Counted from the first letter of the stretch, positions 1-10,104 are shown. The stretch is 64,000 nucleotides of DNA from Corynebacterium bovis DSM 20582 = CIP 54.80 (GCF_030408615.1 NZ_CP047187.1:1860001-1924000), one strand, 5' to 3'. Notes: generated from the sequence alone by a model not told the origin. Program-made: numbers and translations.

Positions 1-115
1 GCCCGCACGCACGGTCCCGGCGCACCGGGCCTGACCCGGCCCCCGGGCCCCTCGCACCGGGTCTGACCCGCGCACCGGGCCGCTCCCCCGCCCCCCCGGG
101 CCCCCGCCCCCGCGG
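1..115. repeat. GC-rich repeats downstream of proA
   Basis: This short gene-free edge segment contains three imperfect copies of a GCACCGGGYCTGACCC-like motif. No coding frame or clear terminator is visible. It lies just past the proA stop codon, so it is the 3' intergenic region of that gene. Confidence 0.4.
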
Positions 116-1411
116 TTACGGCCGGACCTGGCCGTCCGCGTGGATGACCCACTTCGTGGACGTGAGCTCCGGCAGGCCCATCGGCCCGCGGGCGTGGAGC
201 TTCTGCGTGGAGATGCCGATCTCCGCGCCGAAGCCGTACATCTCACCGTCGGTCCACGCGGTGGAGGTGTTGATGTACACCGCAGCGGAGTCGACGTTGC
301 GCTCGAAGTACTCCGTCGCCCGGTAGTCCCGCGCGCTGATCGCCTCCGTGTGGCCCGAGCTGTACTTCTTGATGTGGTCCACTGCGCCCTCGACGCCGTC
401 GACGACCGCACAGGCGATGTCGAAGGAGAGGTACTCGTCGTACCACTCCTGGTCGGTGGCCTGGACGATGTCCTTCGCCCCGAGGGCCTCCAGCTTCCCC
501 TTGTCACCGTGGACCGTCACCCCGGCCGCCTGGACGCCCTCGATGACACGCAGCGCGTCGGCGTCCGACAGGGCGGAGTCCAGCAGCATCGTCTCGGTGG
601 AGTTGCACACCGAGCAGCGCCGGGTCTTGCCGTTGACGATGAGCCGGACGGCCTCGTCGATGTCGGCGGACCCGTCGACGTAGTGGTGGCACGTGCCCGT
701 GCCCGTCTCGATCGTCGGCACGGTCGCCCCGGTGACGACGGCGTCGATGAGCCCGGCGCCACCCCGCGGGATGACGAGGTCGACGAGGCCGCGGGCGGTG
801 ATGAGGTCCTGCACCGAGTCGTGCGTCCGGCACGGCAGGAGCTGCACCGTCTCCCGGGGCAGGCCGTGCCGGGCGCACACGTCCTGGAGGATCTCGACGA
901 GGCGCGTGTTCGAGTGGACGGCGGACTTCGAGCCGCGCAGGAGCGGCACGTTCCCGGACTTCACGGCGAGGCCGAAGGCGTCCACCGTGACGTTCGGGCG
1001 GGCCTCGTACACCATGCCCATGACGCCCAGCGGCACCCGGACCTGCTTGAGGCGCAGGCCGTTCGGCAGGGTCGTGCCGCGGACGATGTCACCGACCGGG
1101 TCCGGGAGGCCCGCGACCTGGCGGAGGCCGCCGGCGATCCCCTCGATCCGGTCGGTGTCGAGGGTGAGGCGGTCGATGAGGGACTCGTCCAGCCCCCGCT
1201 CGCGACCGGCCTCGATGTCCCGACGGTTCGCGTCGAGAATAGACTCCGCCTCGGCGACGAGCGCGTCGGCGGCGTCGGTCAGCAGCGCGTTCTTCTGCTC
1301 CGTGGACAGGACCAGCTCGCGGGCCACGTCCTTGGCTTTGCCGGCCTTCGCGAGGACCTCCTCGCGCTCGGCGGCTCGTTCAGGGGACAGGTCGTCGTGT
1401 CGGTCAGTCAT
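116..1411 (-). CDS. proA: gamma-glutamyl phosphate reductase ProA
   Basis: Second enzyme of proline synthesis: NADPH-dependent reduction of gamma-glutamyl phosphate to glutamate-5-semialdehyde in the cytosol. The 431-residue product has the aldehyde-dehydrogenase-like fold of ProA, with YEARPNVT near residue 136 and the conserved RRCSVCNSTET segment whose first Cys (about residue 266) is the expected nucleophile. Length is normal. I chose ATG 1411 (MTDRHDD) over the in-frame ATG at 1423, because a TATGGT hexamer sits exactly 7 nt upstream of 1411 and overlaps the 1423 codon, the geometry of a leaderless transcript. proB, the kinase making its substrate, lies just upstream on the same strand with its stop 36 nt away. 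Confidence 0.95.
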   Translation of the reverse strand: MTDRHDDLSPERAAEREEVLAKAGKAKDVARELVLSTEQKNALLTDAADALVAEAESILDANRRDIEAGRERGLDESLIDRLTLDTDRIEGIAGGLRQVAGLPDPVGDIVRGTTLPNGLRLKQVRVPLGVMGMVYEARPNVTVDAFGLAVKSGNVPLLRGSKSAVHSNTRLVEILQDVCARHGLPRETVQLLPCRTHDSVQDLITARGLVDLVIPRGGAGLIDAVVTGATVPTIETGTGTCHHYVDGSADIDEAVRLIVNGKTRRCSVCNSTETMLLDSALSDADALRVIEGVQAAGVTVHGDKGKLEALGAKDIVQATDQEWYDEYLSFDIACAVVDGVEGAVDHIKKYSSGHTEAISARDYRATEYFERNVDSAAVYINTSTAWTDGEMYGFGAEIGISTQKLHARGPMGLPELTSTKWVIHADGQVRP

Positions 1412-1418
1412 GGTCCCC

Positions 1419-1424
1419 ACCATA
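1419..1424 (-). promoter_or_regulatory. -10 element of leaderless proA transcript
   Basis: TATGGT read on the minus strand, with 7 nt between it and ATG 1411. There is no ribosome binding site in that gap, so transcription would begin at or next to the start codon. Confidence 0.5.
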
Positions 1425-1447
1425 CCGACTCGTACGGACAGCCGGGC

Positions 1448-2737
1448 CTAGCCCGTCGCGCCGTACTCCCGCGAATGCCGGTTGGAGTAGGTGCTCAGGT
1501 AGTCCGCGTGGATGACGGGACGCTGGGCGAACTCCGGCAGCTCGGACGTCGGCTTCCCGATCATCCCCTCGAGCGTCGCCGAGTCGTAGTTCACCTCGCC
1601 GCGGCCGATGACCCGCCCGTCGGGACCGACGAGATCGACGACCTCCCCGGACGTGAACTTCCCGTCCATCTGCGTCAACCCCACGGCGAGGAGCGACTTG
1701 TGGTCCTCCACCGCCTTCACCGCGCCGGCGTCCAGGTGCAGGGTGCCCATCGCCTCGGCGGCGTAGAGGACCCAGAACTTCCACGCGGACAGGCGGTCCT
1801 CCCGGGGCCAGAAGGTCGTCCCGATGCGCGCGTCGTCGAGGGCGGCGCCGATGTTCTCCGTGGACGTCAGGAGCACGGGGATGCCGGCCCGGGAGGCCAG
1901 GCGGGCGGCGGAGACCTTCGCGGCCATGCCGCCGGTGCCGAGCCGCCCAACGTCCCCGGCGACGACCCCGCGCAGGTCCTTGCTCGTCCGCACCTCGGGG
2001 ATGAACGCCGCGCCCGGTTCGGCGGGGTTGCGGTCGTACAGGCCGTCGACGTCGGAGAGGAGGATGCAGGCGTCGGCGAACGCGAGGTGGGACACGAGTG
2101 CGGCGAGGCGGTCGTTGTCGCCGAAGCGCATCTCGGACGTCGCGACGGTGTCGTTCTCGTTGACGATGGGCACGGCGCGGAGCTGCCGCAGCCGGTCGAT
2201 GGTCCGCTGGGCGTTGCGGGCCCGGTCGCGGCGGCCCGCGTCGGAGGCGGTGAGGAGGACCTGGCCGATGGTCCGGCCGTAGCGGGCGAAGCTGCGCGCC
2301 CACTCCTGGGCGAGGAGCACCTGGCCGACGGCGGCGGCGGCCTGCTTCGTCGCGAGGTCGGTGGGCCGCTGCTGGAGTTCCAGGGGGCCCATGCCGCAGG
2401 CGACGGCGCCGGAGGACACGACGATGAGGTCGGTGCCCCGGTCCATCCGCGCCTCGAGGGCGTCGGCGATCATGTCGATCTGACCGGGGCTGACGCGCCC
2501 GTCGTCGTCGGTGAGGGACGAGGACCCGATCTTCACCACCACACGCTTCGCCGCGCGGATCTTCGCGCGGATCTCCGAGTCGTGCCCCATCGCCGGGTCC
2601 GCCTCGGACGCCTCGGGTTCCGGGAACTCGATGGTCGTGGCGGGGACGATGGGCCCCGGCTGGTGCACGGCGTCGCTGCCGAACTCCAGTGGCACCGGAT
2701 GCGCATGGTCAGGGATGTTCCGATCGGTGTCAGACAT
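1448..2737 (-). CDS. proB: glutamate 5-kinase ProB
   Basis: First step of proline synthesis: ATP-dependent phosphorylation of glutamate to gamma-glutamyl phosphate. The 429-residue protein shows the amino-acid kinase fold ([10 protein letters not shown] nucleotide loop, [20 protein letters not shown]) followed by a C-terminal PUA domain. The kinase core starts about 55 residues in, so the Pro/Glu/Ala-rich N-terminus is longer than usual. An ATG at [10 protein letters not shown] would remove most of it. I keep ATG 2737 because AT-rich AATAAT lies 7 nt upstream, promoter-like in an otherwise GC-rich gap. PUA domains in ProB are linked to proline feedback control in other bacteria. obg lies upstream in the same direction, separated by about 126 nt. 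Confidence 0.93.
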   Translation of the reverse strand: MSDTDRNIPDHAHPVPLEFGSDAVHQPGPIVPATTIEFPEPEASEADPAMGHDSEIRAKIRAAKRVVVKIGSSSLTDDDGRVSPGQIDMIADALEARMDRGTDLIVVSSGAVACGMGPLELQQRPTDLATKQAAAAVGQVLLAQEWARSFARYGRTIGQVLLTASDAGRRDRARNAQRTIDRLRQLRAVPIVNENDTVATSEMRFGDNDRLAALVSHLAFADACILLSDVDGLYDRNPAEPGAAFIPEVRTSKDLRGVVAGDVGRLGTGGMAAKVSAARLASRAGIPVLLTSTENIGAALDDARIGTTFWPREDRLSAWKFWVLYAAEAMGTLHLDAGAVKAVEDHKSLLAVGLTQMDGKFTSGEVVDLVGPDGRVIGRGEVNYDSATLEGMIGKPTSELPEFAQRPVIHADYLSTYSNRHSREYGATG

Positions 2738-2863
2738 GGGCACAATTATTACTGACCGGGTGCACCCCATGCCACGGCGGGAGCGGGTGCACTGCACTCA
2801 CCGGCGTCGGCCGGCGTCGGGGGCGTGCCGCGACCGGCGGGGACGACGGCGACGCCCCCGCGG

Positions 2864-4378
2864 TCACCCCTGCCAGCGGTCGCGGCTCGCCTCTTCGCCG
2901 TCGCCGTAGTCGAACTCGTCGATGAGGCCACGCCGGGCCTGGGACGCCCGCTTGCGCTCGGCGGCGCTCTCCCGCTCGGTGCGGGCGAGGCGCGCGTCGG
3001 TGCCGCGGTGGGAGGGCGTGACGTCGACGCCGGCCGCGGTCTGCGGCTCCCACTGGAAGGTCACCCCGCCGATGGTGACGTCGCACCCCTCGACGGCCCC
3101 CGCACGGTACAGCTCCTGCTCGACCCCGGCCTTGGCCAGCCGATCGGCGAGGAAGCCCACGGCCTCGTCGTTCTCGAAGTCGGTCTGGAGGATCCACCGG
3201 TCGAGCTTGTCGCCGGTGACGATGAACGCGGTCTCGTCCTGCGGGTCGACGTGCACCTCGAGGTTCTCCACGTAGCCGCGGCGGGGGGTACGACGCACAC
3301 CCTTGGGGGTGATGACCTCGGCGGGGGGCTCCTGCGCCGCGGTGGTCGCCCGGTGCTCCGCGACGATCGCGGCGAGGGCGAACGTGAGCTCCTTGAGGCC
3401 CTCGTGGGTGACGGTGGAGATGCGGTGGATCGGCCAGCCGAACCGGGACAGCTCGTCCTCCATGAGGTCGGCCATGTCCCGGGCGTCGGGCACGTCCATC
3501 TTGTTGAGGATGATGATGCGCGGCCGGTCGCGGAGGTCGCCGAGGCCGGCGTCGGCGGAGAGGTCGGAGCGGTACTCGTCGAGCTCGTGCTCGAGGGCCC
3601 GGATGTCGTCGACGGGGTTGCGGTCGGGCTCGGTGTTCGCGCAGTCGACGACGTGGGCGAGCACCGCCGTGCGCTCGATGTGACGGAGGAAGTCCAGGCC
3701 GAGGCCCTTGCCCTCCGAGGCGCCGGGGATGAGGCCGGGGACGTCGGCGATGGTGAACACCTCGTGGCCGACGGTGACGACGCCGAGGTTCGGCTGGAGG
3801 GTCGTGAACGGGTAGTCCGCGATCTTCGGCTTCGCCGCGCTGAGGGCGCTGACGAGGGAGGACTTCCCGGCGGAGGGGAAGCCGAGGAGCCCGACGTCCG
3901 CCATGGACTTCAGTTCGAGGACGACGTCCCGGACCTCCCCGGGCTCGCCGAGGAGGGCGAAGCCGGGGGCCTTGCGCGCCTTCGAGACGAGCGAGGCGTT
4001 GCCGAGGCCGCCGTGCCCGCCCTGGGCGATGACGACCCGGGAGCCGGGGCCGGTGAGGTCGGCGAGGATCTCGCCGTCCTCGTCGAGGACGACGGTGCCG
4101 GCCGGGACGGAGAGCGTGACGTTCTCGCCGCGGGCGCCGCTGCGGTGGTCGCCGGCGCCGTTCCCGCCGCGCTGGGCCTTGATGTGCGGGTGGAAGTGGA
4201 AGTCCAGCAGTGTGTGGACCTGCGGGTCGACCTCGAGGATGATGTCACCCCCGTGGCCGCCGTTGCCGCCGTCGGGGCCGCCGAGGGGCACGAACTTCTC
4301 CCGGCGGACCGACGCGCAGCCGTTGCCGCCGTCGCCGGCCTGGAGGTGCAGGACCACGCGGTCCACGAAACGAGACAT
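2864..4378 (-). CDS. obg: GTPase Obg/CgtA
   Basis: Essential GTPase acting in 50S ribosome assembly and stress signalling. The 504-residue product has the glycine-rich Obg fold (about residues 1-158), a G domain with GFPSAGKSS (G1), DVPG (G3) and NKMD (G4), and the C-terminal OCT domain found in Gram-positive Obg proteins. A further basic, charged tail of about 60 residues ends in EASRDRWQG. It follows rplU and rpmA, the classic actinobacterial order. A long hairpin lies between rpmA and obg, so readthrough may be partial. Confidence 0.96.
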   Translation of the reverse strand: MSRFVDRVVLHLQAGDGGNGCASVRREKFVPLGGPDGGNGGHGGDIILEVDPQVHTLLDFHFHPHIKAQRGGNGAGDHRSGARGENVTLSVPAGTVVLDEDGEILADLTGPGSRVVIAQGGHGGLGNASLVSKARKAPGFALLGEPGEVRDVVLELKSMADVGLLGFPSAGKSSLVSALSAAKPKIADYPFTTLQPNLGVVTVGHEVFTIADVPGLIPGASEGKGLGLDFLRHIERTAVLAHVVDCANTEPDRNPVDDIRALEHELDEYRSDLSADAGLGDLRDRPRIIILNKMDVPDARDMADLMEDELSRFGWPIHRISTVTHEGLKELTFALAAIVAEHRATTAAQEPPAEVITPKGVRRTPRRGYVENLEVHVDPQDETAFIVTGDKLDRWILQTDFENDEAVGFLADRLAKAGVEQELYRAGAVEGCDVTIGGVTFQWEPQTAAGVDVTPSHRGTDARLARTERESAAERKRASQARRGLIDEFDYGDGEEASRDRWQG

Positions 4379-4438
4379 GGTGACACCCTCCCGAGGGGCC
4401 GTGATGGGGTTGTGTGAGATGGGGACGCCGGAGAACGG

Positions 4439-4482
4439 ACCGCGCCCCGCGTCTCCGGCGGACCGGAGGCACGGGGCGCGGT
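4439..4482 (-). terminator. long hairpin between rpmA and obg
   Basis: An 11-bp perfect outer stem (4439-4449 with 4472-4482) is extended by a 6-bp inner stem (4453-4458 with 4463-4468) around a 4-nt loop, with only small interruptions. It starts 18 nt past the rpmA stop and ends about 60 nt before obg. No strong U tract follows, so it could be an attenuator, an mRNA processing site or a 3' stabilizer for rplU-rpmA rather than a full terminator. Confidence 0.6.
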
Positions 4483-4500
4483 GGGACGTGTCGGCCCGGA

Positions 4501-4773
4501 TCAGGCCTCGACGGTCTCGGCGTCGTTCTCGACGATGTTCACCAGGCGGCGGTTGCGGCGCGTGGAGAACGCGACGGCGCCGGCCTTGAGGGCGAAGAGC
4601 GTGTCGTCGCCACCGCGACCGACGTTCTCGCCCGGGTGGAAGGAGGTTCCGCGCTGACGGATGAGGATCTCGCCGGCCTTGACCTGCTGGCCACCGAAAC
4701 GCTTCACACCGAGGCGCTTGGACTCGGAGTCACGACCGTTGTTGGAGCTGGAAGCACCCTTCTTGTGTGCCAT
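4501..4773 (-). CDS. rpmA: 50S ribosomal protein L27
   Basis: Component of the large subunit near the peptidyl-transferase centre. At 90 residues it has normal family length and begins [16 protein letters not shown], followed by the conserved [18 protein letters not shown] and [17 protein letters not shown] segments. A GAGGAAA-type ribosome binding site precedes ATG 4773. It sits 43 nt downstream of rplU and forms an operon with it. Confidence 0.98.
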   Translation of the reverse strand: MAHKKGASSSNNGRDSESKRLGVKRFGGQQVKAGEILIRQRGTSFHPGENVGRGGDDTLFALKAGAVAFSTRRNRRLVNIVENDAETVEA

Positions 4774-4816
4774 TGTTTTCCCTCCTCAGGAAACTCAGGA
4801 ATTAGTGCTCGGTGTG

Positions 4817-5122
4817 TTACTTGATGCCGGTGACCTTGACGACCGTCAGCTTCTGACGGTGGCCGAAGCGGCGCTTGTAGCCGGTCTTGCTGCGGTAGTG
4901 CATGCCGCGGATCTTCGGACCCTTGGTCTGGTCGACGATCTCCGCGTTGACGCTCACCTTGGCGAGCGCGTCGGCACCGGTGGTGACGTTCGCGCCATCG
5001 ACGAGGAGAACCGGGGTGAGAGCCACGGACGTACCCGGCTCACCCTCGATCTTCTCGACCTTGACGAGGTCACCTTCGGCAACCTTGTACTGCTTTCCGC
5101 CGGTCTTGACGATCGCGTACAT
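4817..5122 (-). CDS. rplU: 50S ribosomal protein L21
   Basis: Large-subunit protein binding 23S rRNA, and first gene of the rplU-rpmA(-obg) unit. The 101-residue sequence starts [18 protein letters not shown] and ends with the typical [17 protein letters not shown] region. AAAGGGG lies about 10 nt before ATG 5122. Its roughly 390-nt upstream gap carries a structured leader candidate (5176-5199). Confidence 0.98.
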   Translation of the reverse strand: MYAIVKTGGKQYKVAEGDLVKVEKIEGEPGTSVALTPVLLVDGANVTTGADALAKVSVNAEIVDQTKGPKIRGMHYRSKTGYKRRFGHRQKLTVVKVTGIK

Positions 5123-5510
5123 GGAAGGGCTACCCCTTTATTCTCTACTCGACTCAGGCACCCGTCCCGGTGGCCCTGACACGGCGCGAACCGTGCCAGT
5201 CCCCCCGAGGAGGCGTCCTGTCTGGACAATTGGCTTCACTGTGTCCAACGACCGGCCCCGCCCCCGGTGACCATGCACGGGGCGGTCGGCGGGCAGCGTG
5301 ACTGCGGCTGCCGTGCGCGCGTGCCGCGCACAGGCGCACGTGACCGTCAGTTGAACAGCGACTGCTCAAGACTACCCGCCGACGGCCCGTACACCAAAAT
5401 TCAGCCGTCCGGGACGTCCGGCGCACCGGGCGGGTGCACCGGGACGGGCCCGGTGCGCGGGAGCAGCCGTCGGCCGGCGCCGGGACGGGCCCCGCGGGCC
5501 GTCGCCGGGG
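5123..5510 (-). promoter_or_regulatory. gene-free rplU upstream region with leader hairpin
   Basis: No coding frame is credible here. On the minus strand, a 9-bp stem (5191-5199 with 5176-5184, loop of 6) stands 54 nt before the rplU start. Further up, TGGACA and TGTCCA arms about 14 nt apart (roughly 5222-5247) could form a second hairpin. The layout suits a ribosomal-protein mRNA leader. Whether L21 binds it cannot be told from sequence. Confidence 0.4.
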
Positions 5511-8500
5511 TCAGCCGTTGCGGCGGACGACCCGGCGGCGCCGGCTGCGGCCCGACGACCGCCCGCCGCCGCTGCGCCCGGCACCGGTGTCCCGGTCGTC
5601 CGGGGTCGCGTCACGGTCGGCGGCACCGCCGCGTCGCCCGCCCCGGGCCGGGGCGTCGCCCCTCCCGGAGCCTCCGGACGGTCCACCCGACGGGGCCCCG
5701 TCCTCCGGGGTCACGCCGAAGTCGGCGGGGGTCGGCGCCACGTCCGACCGTGAGTTGCCGCGGACGGACCGACGCCGGCGCGGCGAGGTCTCGAACTCCC
5801 GACGGGCCTCCTCGTACGCGGCGCGGGCGTCGCGGACCGTGCCGCCGCCCCGGCGCGTCCCGGCCTCCCGGGCCGCCCCGTCGGTGCGACCCTTCGTGTT
5901 CCCGGTGTTCCCGGTCTTCTTCGTGTTCCCGGTGTTCCCGGTCTTCGTGCCGCCCGTGGCGGTGCCGGTGTCCGTGGCGTTGCCGGTGTGCTTGGCGTTG
6001 CCGGTCTTCCCGGTCTTCCCGGTCTTCCCGGTCTTCCCGGCGCCCTTCGCGCCCTTCGCGCCCGTGGCGTTCCCGGAGCCCGTGGTCTTCCGCACCACCC
6101 GGCGGGTCCGCCGGGACCGGCGCTGCCCGTCGCCCGTGGAGTCGCCCGTGGAGTCGCCCGTCGCCTCCGCGTCGCCGGTCCCGGCGCGCGTGCCGGCACC
6201 GGACGCGGCCGTGTCGCCGTCGCGCCGGAGGACGTCCTCGGGGACGTAGTTCTCACCGGTCGGCTCATCCGGGTCCTCCGCCGCCGCGCGGCGCAGGGCC
6301 TCGGCGGCGATCTCCGCCACGTCGGCGTCGTCCGTCCGGCGCGGGCGCCCGGTGCGCGTCGGCCGACCGGTCGCCGCGAGCCCGGTGCCGCGGCGGACGA
6401 TGCGACGACGCCGCACGACCGTCGGACGGTCACCGCTGCTCCCGGCCCCACGGGCCGACGCCGCGGACGACTCCGCACCCGTCTCCGCACCCGTGTCCGC
6501 ACGCACGTCCGCGTCCGCGTCCGCCCGCCCGTCGGCGTCCGCCGACCGGCTGCGCCGCGTCGCACCGGAGACCCCGGACTGCTCCGACCGCCGCGCGGCA
6601 CTGACGGTCCGGCGACCGGACCCCCGGCGGCCCCGGCGCGACCGTCCGCGCCCGGACCCGTCGTCACCGCTGTCGTCCGCGGTCCCGGCGGTCCCGGCGG
6701 TCCCGTCCGCCCCGGCGTCCCGCCCGGAGCGCGCCCCGGCGTCCCGCCCGGAGCGCGCCCCGTCGTCACCGCGGCCACGGCCCCGGCCGGCCCCGGCCGC
6801 GGCTGCGTCGTCGTCCTCCCCGGACTCCTCCGCCTCGTGCGCCCGGCGCACCTCGTCGGCGGTGCGCTTCCGGATCTCCTCGGCCCGTTCCTGCTCCCGC
6901 TGTGCCTGCCGACGACCTTCCCGGCCACCGTGATCGCGGCGGCGGTCGCCGTCGTCCTCCTCCGGCTCCACCGGGTCGGGGTGGATGACCAGCCCGCGCC
7001 CGTCGCACGCCTCGCACGGCGTGGAGAACGCCTCGAGCAGCCCGGTGCCCAGGCGCTTGCGCGTCATCTGGACGAGGCCGAGCGACGTCACCTCGGAGAC
7101 GTTGTGGCGCGTCCGGTCCCGCGAGAGGTGCTCGGTGAGCCGGCGCAGCACGAGGTCCTGGTTCTCCTCCAGGACCATGTCGATGAAGTCGACGACGATC
7201 ATGCCGCCGATGTCCCGCAGGCGGATCTGGCGGACGATCTCCTCCGCCGCCTCGAGGTTGTTCTCCGTGACCGTCTGCTCCAGGTTGCCCCCGGCGCCGG
7301 TGAAGCTGCCGGTGTTGACGTCCACGACCGTCATCGCCTCGGTGCGGTCGAAGATGAGGTGCCCACCGCTGGGCAGCCACACCTTCCGGGACAGGGCCTT
7401 CTCCAGCTGCGCGTCGAGCTCCTTGGCGGCGAAGACGTCCTGGCCGCCGTGCTGCCGCCGGTTCCAGCGGACGAGCCGGTCCTCCAGGTCGGGGGCCATG
7501 CGGTGGACGTAGGACTGCACGACGGACCACGACGCGTCGCCGTCGACGACGAGCTCGTTGAAGCCCTCGTTGAAGATGTCGCGGATGACCTTGACGAGCA
7601 TGTTCGGCTCCTCGTACATGGTCTCCGGTGTCGAACCGCGCCGCGAGCGGGCCTTCTTCTCCCGCGCCCGGATCTCCAGCCAACGGTCGTGGAGGGCGGT
7701 GACGTCCTCGCCGATCATCTCCTCGCTCACGCCCTCGGCGGCGGTGCGGATGATCGCCCCACCGTCACCCGGGATGACCCGCTTGAGGACCTCCTTCAGG
7801 CGCTTGTGCTCCCCTTCCGGCAGGCGGCGGGAGATGCCCGCGCTCGTGCCGCCGGGCAGGTAGACGAGGAACCGCCCGGCGAAGCTGATCCGGTTGGTCA
7901 GCCGGGCGCCCTTGTGCCCGACCGGGTCCTTGATGACCTGCACGAGGATCTGGTCGCCCTGCTTCAGCGCGGCGTCGATCCTCCGGTGCCGGGAGTGCAG
8001 GTACTCCGACCTCCAGTCCACCTCACCGGCGTAGAGGACGGCGTTGCGCCCCGTGCCGATGTCGATGAACGCGGCCTCCATGCTGGCCAGGACGTTCTGC
8101 ACCCGGCCGAGGTAGATGTTGCCGACGATCGACTGCTGCGTCTCCGAGGTGACGAAGTGCTCGACGAGCATCCCGTTCTCCGTGACACCGACCTGCGTGG
8201 TCGTGCCGGCGTGGTCGGTGCGCTCGGAGTCCCGGACGACCAGCGAGCGGTGCACGAGCTCCCGGCGGGCGCGGAACTCCGCCCGCGAGATCGGGCGCGG
8301 GGTCTCGTTGTCCTGCTCCTGGCGCCACCGTCGCTTCGACTCCAGGCGGGTGCTGCCCTTGAGCTTCACGGGCTCGTCGACGACCTCGACGGTGCGGCCG
8401 CCCTGGTCCTTGCCGTCCTTGCCGTGGGCGCCGTGGTCCTTGCCGTTGCCGCCCTGGTTGCCGTGGTCCTTACCGTTGCCGCCGTGGTCCTTGCCCTGGT

Positions 8501-9878
8501 TGCCCTGGTCCTTCTGGCGGCCCTTCCGGGAGCCCCGGGAGGTCTCCTTCGGGGACTCCTTCGGGGACTCCTGCCGGTCGTCGTCCGGGGTCCGGGAGGG
8601 GGTCGACGCCGCGCTCCCCCGGTCACCACCGCGTCCGCGACCGCGGCCCCGTCCCCCGCGACGGTTCCGGCCGTCCTCTGCCTGGCCCGCGTCCCCGTCG
8701 CGGTCGTCGGAGCGGTTCCCGCCCCGCGCCCGGTCGGTGGACCCGGCGTCGTCGGAGACGCGTGCCGCCCCGACGCGGCGGATGATCCGCCGCACCCGCC
8801 GACGCCGCGGGGCACCGGTGCCCGTCGCCGGGTCCGTCCCGGCGTCCTCGCGGGCGTCCTCGCGGGCGTCGCCGTGAGTGTCCTCGCGGGCGTCCTCGCG
8901 GGTGTCGTCGCGGCTGTCGGAGGCCTCCGCCGTGCCGGCGGACGCCTGGCGTGCGGACGTCCCGTCAGCGTCAGGAGCCTCGGGGGCCTCGGACGCCTCG
9001 ACGGACGCCTGCCGTCCGGACGTCTCCGCCGCGGTCGTGCGCTTCGTCGTGCGACGTCGCGGCCGCCGGCGGGACGACCGCTGGCCGCCGGACTGCTCCG
9101 CGCCCGACGCGTCCGCGTCGGTCTGCGTGTCGGCCGCGGTCTCCCCCGGGTCCGCGGCAGCGGCGGTGGCCGCGGTCGCGGTACCGGCGGTGGTGCCGGC
9201 CCCGTCCTCCGACGGCGGGAGGAAAACCGGCATCTCCGACGACGCGGCGTCCGGGGCCGGCGTCCCCGACCGCCCGGACGTGGCCGCGTCGTCGGCCGTC
9301 GCGGCCTTCGTGGTCTTCGTGGCCTTCGCACCCGCGGTCCGCTTCGTGCTCTTCGTCGCCCTCGTCTTCTTCGCCGGCTCCGCCTTCGCCTCGCTCGCGG
9401 CGTTCGCGGCATTCTCAGCGTTCTCCGGGCTCGCGGCCTCCCCGGTGTCCTGCGCGGCCTCCGCGCCCGTCGGGGCCTTCGCGCTCGTCGCACCCGCCGT
9501 CCGCTTCGTGCTCTTCGTGCTCTTCGCGGCCTTCGTGGCCTTCGTACTCTTCGTCGCCTTCGCAGCCTTCGCGCCACCCGACGTGCGGCGCGTCGCCGCC
9601 GCTCGGGTCGTCGTCCCCTCCCCCGTCGCCGCGGACCCCGCACCGTCCCCGGCCCCCCCCTGGGCACGGGCGGCCGCGACAAGCGCCTCCACCTGGTCGC
9701 GGGTCACCGACGACGACGCCACCTTCCCCTCGACCCCCGTCGCCGCGAGGGCGGCGATGAGGTCCTTGCTGGTCACACCGATCGTCTTGGCGAGGACGTG
9801 CACCCGCACCTTGGCGGGGACCTCATCGAGGACGATCGTCTCCGCCGCGCGGGCGGTCTCCGGGCTGAACTGGGCCAC
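5511..9878 (-). CDS. rne: ribonuclease E/G
   Basis: Endoribonuclease for mRNA decay and rRNA processing, and the likely degradosome scaffold. Start GTG 9878 (VAQFSPETARA) is chosen because AAGGAGAAAC directly precedes it. It gives 1455 residues, well above typical actinobacterial sizes. Order: an IF2-N-like small domain (about 20-65); a long Lys/Ala/Thr-rich then Gly/Asp/Arg-rich disordered arm (70-500); the catalytic core with the S1-like segment containing NIYLGRVQNVL (near 586), FIDMVLEENQD and the Zn-link CEACDGRG (near 956); and a 480-residue Arg/Gly/Thr-rich C-terminal arm. The C-terminal arm includes a GKT repeat coded by a 9-bp DNA repeat (about 6002-6040). rplU-rpmA follow downstream as in other Mycobacteriales. 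Confidence 0.95.
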   Translation of the reverse strand: MAQFSPETARAAETIVLDEVPAKVRVHVLAKTIGVTSKDLIAALAATGVEGKVASSSVTRDQVEALVAAARAQGGAGDGAGSAATGEGTTTRAAATRRTSGGAKAAKATKSTKATKAAKSTKSTKRTAGATSAKAPTGAEAAQDTGEAASPENAENAANAASEAKAEPAKKTRATKSTKRTAGAKATKTTKAATADDAATSGRSGTPAPDAASSEMPVFLPPSEDGAGTTAGTATAATAAAADPGETAADTQTDADASGAEQSGGQRSSRRRPRRRTTKRTTAAETSGRQASVEASEAPEAPDADGTSARQASAGTAEASDSRDDTREDAREDTHGDAREDAREDAGTDPATGTGAPRRRRVRRIIRRVGAARVSDDAGSTDRARGGNRSDDRDGDAGQAEDGRNRRGGRGRGRGRGGDRGSAASTPSRTPDDDRQESPKESPKETSRGSRKGRQKDQGNQGKDHGGNGKDHGNQGGNGKDHGAHGKDGKDQGGRTVEVVDEPVKLKGSTRLESKRRWRQEQDNETPRPISRAEFRARRELVHRSLVVRDSERTDHAGTTTQVGVTENGMLVEHFVTSETQQSIVGNIYLGRVQNVLASMEAAFIDIGTGRNAVLYAGEVDWRSEYLHSRHRRIDAALKQGDQILVQVIKDPVGHKGARLTNRISFAGRFLVYLPGGTSAGISRRLPEGEHKRLKEVLKRVIPGDGGAIIRTAAEGVSEEMIGEDVTALHDRWLEIRAREKKARSRRGSTPETMYEEPNMLVKVIRDIFNEGFNELVVDGDASWSVVQSYVHRMAPDLEDRLVRWNRRQHGGQDVFAAKELDAQLEKALSRKVWLPSGGHLIFDRTEAMTVVDVNTGSFTGAGGNLEQTVTENNLEAAEEIVRQIRLRDIGGMIVVDFIDMVLEENQDLVLRRLTEHLSRDRTRHNVSEVTSLGLVQMTRKRLGTGLLEAFSTPCEACDGRGLVIHPDPVEPEEDDGDRRRDHGGREGRRQAQREQERAEEIRKRTADEVRRAHEAEESGEDDDAAAAGAGRGRGRGDDGARSGRDAGARSGRDAGADGTAGTAGTADDSGDDGSGRGRSRRGRRGSGRRTVSAARRSEQSGVSGATRRSRSADADGRADADADVRADTGAETGAESSAASARGAGSSGDRPTVVRRRRIVRRGTGLAATGRPTRTGRPRRTDDADVAEIAAEALRRAAAEDPDEPTGENYVPEDVLRRDGDTAASGAGTRAGTGDAEATGDSTGDSTGDGQRRSRRTRRVVRKTTGSGNATGAKGAKGAGKTGKTGKTGKTGNAKHTGNATDTGTATGGTKTGNTGNTKKTGNTGNTKGRTDGAAREAGTRRGGGTVRDARAAYEEARREFETSPRRRRSVRGNSRSDVAPTPADFGVTPEDGAPSGGPSGGSGRGDAPARGGRRGGAADRDATPDDRDTGAGRSGGGRSSGRSRRRRVVRRNG
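6002..6040 (-). repeat. 9-bp tandem repeat inside rne
   Basis: Four consecutive copies of GGTCTTCCC (plus strand) encode a GKT-type tripeptide array in the disordered C-terminal arm of RNase E. Related GNT and TKKTGNT units continue on both sides. Unit length is a multiple of three, so copy change would keep the frame. Confidence 0.8.
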
Positions 9879-10104
9879 GTTTCTCCTTTGTCGGGGGGAC
9901 GGCGGTACCACGGGCGCAGAAATCGCAGCCGCACGCGGTCGCCCGGTCCCCCGGAATGTCCACTGATTGAAAAAGCTGGTCGACGGTCCACTGCATCATC
10001 GTTGTGCCTGCCGTCGCCGCCATTGTCTCACACCGGGTCACACACCGGTCCGGCTCACCCTGACCACGGCCCCCTCCGCCCCGGACACTGCACCGGGAAA
10101 TACC

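Noticed and set aside
2825..4417. 530-codon plus-strand frame opposite obg
   Set aside because: Asp/Val/Gly-rich shadow of obg with no recognisable domain.
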